NCBI GenBank assembly: GCA_020283715.1 | Contig: JAIQCW010000320.1 | Coordinates: 1-44,825, forward strand | Origin: Cytauxzoon felis | Lineage: Eukaryota; Apicomplexa; Aconoidasida; Piroplasmida; Theileriidae | Length of the DNA: 44,825 bases | Direction of reading: 5' to 3' | Shown here: in pieces, positions 43,001-44,825 of the stretch | Numbering within the stretch: position 1 is the stretch's first letter | Layout of the letters: every line of letters begins with the position of its first letter | Notes under the pieces: generated by a model | What the model was told of the DNA's origin: nothing | The model's database searches: none | Seen by the model: the letters and a program-made list of their open reading frames with translations, nothing else | Program-made: the position numbers and the translations under genes

Positions 43001-44825
43001 AGAGAAGGGTCATCGTGTATTAATATTTAGTCAAATGGTTAGGATGTTAAATATAATAAGTGAATATTTAACATTAAGAGGTTTTAAACATCAACGTTTA
43101 GATGGTACAATGGGTAAAGAGGTTAGAAAAAAAGCAATGGATCATTTTAATGATCCAAATTCTGATGATTTTTGTTTCCTCTTATCAACAAAAGCTGGTG
43201 GTTTAGGTATAAATTTAACAACAGCTGATACAGTTATAATATATGATAGTGATTGGAATCCACAAAATGATTTACAAGCTGAAGCACGTGCACATAGGAT
43301 TGGACAAACAAAAACAGTACAAATATATAGATTAGTTACAAAAGATTCAATAGAACAAACAATATTAGAACGTGCTAAAACAAAAATGGTATTAGATACA
43401 CTTGTTGTACAGGGGTTAAATAAAAAATCTGATGCTGTTGTATTTCAAGATGATAATAATAATAATAACAAAAGTGGATTTTCAAGAGAAGAATTAGCAA
43501 AAATATTAAAATTTGGTGCTAGTAAATTATGGAATACAGCAAATCCAAATACAGATGATAATTTTGATAGATTAGATATAGATTTAGATAAAGTATTAGA
43601 AGAAGCTGAAATAACAAATAATAATGATAGTGATTTAGCAGCTGATTTATTAAGTTCATATACAAATATAACAGAATTTAGATATGAACCACCAGAAGGA
43701 CAAATAGAATTAACAATGGAAAATGATAAAGAATTTTGGGAAGCAACAATACCATTAGAAGAACGTGTTAAATTAAAAAAGAAAAAAGAAGAAGAATTAT
43801 TAGTATTAGGACCTAGAAGAACAAGAGCAAAAGATGTTAGTGGTACAATGGAAACTGATGATTTTACTGATGATGAAGGTGATTTAGATTTTCAACCTAG
43901 AAGACGTGGTAAATTATTAACATTAGATGATCAAGATATAGAAAATAATTTAAAAAAACGTGGTCCAAAAAGATCTAAAAAAGTTATACTTACTATTAAA
44001 GATAAAATAAAAATACATCGTTCATTATCAAAATTTGGTGTACCAGAATTAAGATTAAAAGATATACATAATGATTCTAAATTACATAAAGTTGATGCTA
44101 GAGTTGTATTAAATGAATGTCAAAATCTTATTGATATGTGTAAAGCTAAATTACAACAAGATGATATACATGATGATAATCTATCTATTATAGATGATGA
44201 TGAATCTAGTACATCTGGTATTAAAAAAAGACCTAGAAGATCAACTAAAACTATTGAAATTGGTGATGTTAAAATATCACCAATAGATTTCTTAGAAAAA
44301 ATGAAATTATTAGAATCATTAGAATATTGGGGTAGAAATCAAGCTGGACCTAATTGGGCCAAATTAGATTCTAATGAATTATCTGTACCACAAATCATCA
44401 TCGATCATATGTCAGAAGGTAAAGAACAATGGAATAATAATGATTGTGTCAATCTACTCAAATTAATACATTTACATGGTTATGGTTATTGGACACTCAT
44501 GTGCGCTGATAAACAATTATGCACAGGGATACTCAAAGATCTTAAACATGATCGAGCCAAATCCAGATGTATACGATTACTCAAATTACTCACCGAATGG
44601 AAAGATGGAGAACTCAAACCTAAACCACCCAAATCATCCAGAAAACGTAATGAACATATCGATAACTATGATATATCCAATCCATCCGAGGTCCAATCCA
44701 ACTCTGTTCCACTAGACGTCCCACCTGATGTTACAACCTCGCGTTCTCCTGCCGTCAGCTCTTCTAATTTGTTATCCCCAAGGGGTAAAGCCACTCCCGG
44801 AGATCGTGGCGAAGGAGAGGGTAGA
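40023..44825 (+). CDS. CHD1: CHD1-type chromodomain helicase/ATPase (partial at window end)
   Basis: One uninterrupted frame from ATG 40023; the first exon probably ends at 44646 with donor GTAATG (phase 1), about 1541 codons. It is an ATP-dependent nucleosome spacing enzyme of the nucleus. Residues 40-300 are low complexity, rich in Met, Gln, Asn and Pro, followed by a basic/acidic stretch. Chromodomain 1 is about 480-536 (YLIKWQGFAHIHNTWD); chromodomain 2 is about 568-620 (IYLVKWRSCPYDQCTEE). The SNF2 ATPase has DEMGLGKT (688-695), DEAH (802-805) and LLSGTPLHNN. The helicase C lobe has VLIFSQMVRML, LLSTKAGGLGINL, NPQNDLQAEARAHRIGQ. A SANT/SLIDE-like region follows (HLHGYGYWTLMCADKQL, about 1480-1500). 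The frame stays open into a mosaic repeat at 44686, but that extension is probably intronic. Lack of introns over 4.6 kb contrasts with its neighbours. Confidence 0.93.
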   Translation, partial: MNTNNINQSVDINNGANDAINTDVIKSEDNNESHGNEQGDQSNNPPTQTGNNIPQQPMYYQNPMMYAYMYPQGQMMGNQMMMNNPQMMRMPNGMRPGGMYYYPMPVYNPMGGQAATPGNTQPMHSNMPPQQVQNSQMQQNPQLQNPQMQQQQMVGMNQGHVPQSMMVSKFMPQYNAYLDRMHGQTPTAGPSTNGGAVTAPPQDAVNGTPEVKEEGEKEVKEELTNGNAQRQFPFPKGQRMPMPFGMPMPGYGVNMGMNPMMFYGQPRLMVGNAIEGIPALRLASSQFQNVTQMLDALATQPKRRRKPQRSRDDSKSEDPDFKNVLQEYFSADGKDESDDEFLLGRGVKFAESGSVRRSGRTRAKSMKYDDYADSDADIIEEPTVKVSTAPRRKRGPATTPYKRQPKPVGNPYAKHNFVTYESSSEHSNQEFDVGYVEGGSLSLRNRKHRVNYAEMEDQDWSEEEMDDEEGDYQVQKEPTGGIDRIINHRVNEDGETEYLIKWQGFAHIHNTWDVYENLKEYNGIRRLDNYIKKLKHSEERQKYMSLDEIEQENIAIGLQRQIDEDSLQAERLVSHYIEESTGKTIYLVKWRSCPYDQCTEEEEDVLREHGFDNLIKLYHDREDRICGEGARNIPWNTHSISLTKFEPYLETPSFLCTNETRSLRDYQLTGLNWMVNRMKRGLSVLLADEMGLGKTVQTISLVGHFMYKEYLIGPYLVIVPQSTIDNWMREFEMWLPQANTVCYYGNATAREIIRHRELTKVYVPGKGERYKCDVCITTPSIINAPIDLEFLRRISWQLMVVDEAHQLKNKNSKRFVELMQFMADYKLLLSGTPLHNNLEELWTLLHFINPQIYTYYEDFRRRYNDVENPSAIGENKQKQLLSLQQELHEFVLRRVKKDVEKSLPNKVERILRVELSPMQIEWYKNILARNYEELAKNSGGSRSSLQNICMELKKVCNHPFLCYEPEDRQQWLQGLVYGSGKICLLEKLLLRLKEKGHRVLIFSQMVRMLNIISEYLTLRGFKHQRLDGTMGKEVRKKAMDHFNDPNSDDFCFLLSTKAGGLGINLTTADTVIIYDSDWNPQNDLQAEARAHRIGQTKTVQIYRLVTKDSIEQTILERAKTKMVLDTLVVQGLNKKSDAVVFQDDNNNNNKSGFSREELAKILKFGASKLWNTANPNTDDNFDRLDIDLDKVLEEAEITNNNDSDLAADLLSSYTNITEFRYEPPEGQIELTMENDKEFWEATIPLEERVKLKKKKEEELLVLGPRRTRAKDVSGTMETDDFTDDEGDLDFQPRRRGKLLTLDDQDIENNLKKRGPKRSKKVILTIKDKIKIHRSLSKFGVPELRLKDIHNDSKLHKVDARVVLNECQNLIDMCKAKLQQDDIHDDNLSIIDDDESSTSGIKKRPRRSTKTIEIGDVKISPIDFLEKMKLLESLEYWGRNQAGPNWAKLDSNELSVPQIIIDHMSEGKEQWNNNDCVNLLKLIHLHGYGYWTLMCADKQLCTGILKDLKHDRAKSRCIRLLKLLTEWKDGELKPKPPKSSRKRNEHIDNYDISNPSEVQSNSVPLDVPPDVTTSRSPAVSSSNLLSPRGKATPGDRGEGEGR
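44686..44825. repeat. Mosaic repeat copy at the window end, probably in CHD1 intron 1
   Basis: Module order is A, A-like (CCACCTGATGTTACAACC), B3, then C1rc with hairpin CCCCAAGGGG (44776-44785); it runs off the window. Confidence 0.82.

Noticed and set aside
44686..44825. Extended CHD1 C-terminus encoded by the repeat
   Set aside because: A good GTAATG donor lies at 44647 and repeats elsewhere are intronic; the open frame is probably fortuitous.

Overview
The window is AT-rich nuclear DNA from an apicomplexan, most likely a piroplasmid of the Theileria/Babesia type, with Theileria equi or a close sister as my best guess. The evidence is two tandem TRAP-type adhesin genes (signal peptide, vWA, TSP1, membrane segment, short tail with a near-terminal Trp), very dense genes, very short GT-AG introns (about 33-95 nt) and a broken member of what looks like a lineage-specific secreted family. 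The species call is inference. Exon structures were built by eye from splice sites, reading frame and remembered protein families, and none is backed by transcript data.

Layout: 113-2510 (-) secreted alpha/beta hydrolase; 3250-4299 (-) adenosine kinase; 4719-6560 (-) frameshifted surface-family pseudogene; 6839-7288 (-) CDGSH iron-sulfur protein; 7304-9349 (-) CDC73 of the Paf1 complex; 9507-10533 (+) Nudix Ap4A hydrolase; 10570-10978 (-) LSm2; 11795-14166 (+) TRAP copy 1; 14341-14979 (+) unknown protein; 15408-17659 (+) TRAP copy 2; 17685-19351 (+) unknown secreted protein; 19348-20199 (-) small Arg/Asn-rich FoP/CHTOP-like protein; 20492-21480 (-) 40S ribosomal protein S9; 21662-22846 (-) unknown protein; 23414-29019 (-) FACT subunit SPT16 in 14 exons; 29335-30091 (+) SR splicing factor; 30308-31411 (+) unknown protein; 32382-34134 (-) P5-like protein disulfide isomerase; 34258-36443 (+) unknown 12-exon protein; 36440-37944 (-) second SR factor; 40023 to the window end (+) CHD1-type chromatin remodeller.

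Functionally this is mostly a housekeeping neighbourhood. It covers transcription elongation and chromatin (CDC73, SPT16, CHD1), RNA processing (LSm2, two SR proteins, FoP-like protein), translation, purine salvage and ER folding. A small invasion locus (the tandem TRAPs) and a decayed surface-family gene sit within it.

The most unusual content is a family of GC-richer mosaic repeats, about 20 copies in 45 kb. Each copy is assembled from a small set of interchangeable 15-45 nt modules. Names used below: A, ends of CCACCTGAGGTTACAACC type; B1 CACTCGCCGTGGAGG; B2 CGTCTTGCAGACAGC; B3 GTCCTGCCGTCAGCTC; C1 GCCACGATCTCCGGGAGTGG followed by CTCTTTAGAG; C2 CTGATCTCAGGGAAGCGGAG; C3 GGAAGCGATCTACGGGAGCT; C4 CTCGGATTCCCGTAGATCAT; C5, where TTTACGGGGAGTAAA replaces the C1 hairpin; D ACCCGGAAGAACA; a prime or rc marks reverse orientation. 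Copies are bounded by inverted A ends, carry a core hairpin whose arms change in a compensated way, and occupy 17 of the 18 introns longer than about 150 nt in these models. One module lies in frame inside the TRAP copy 1 coding sequence.
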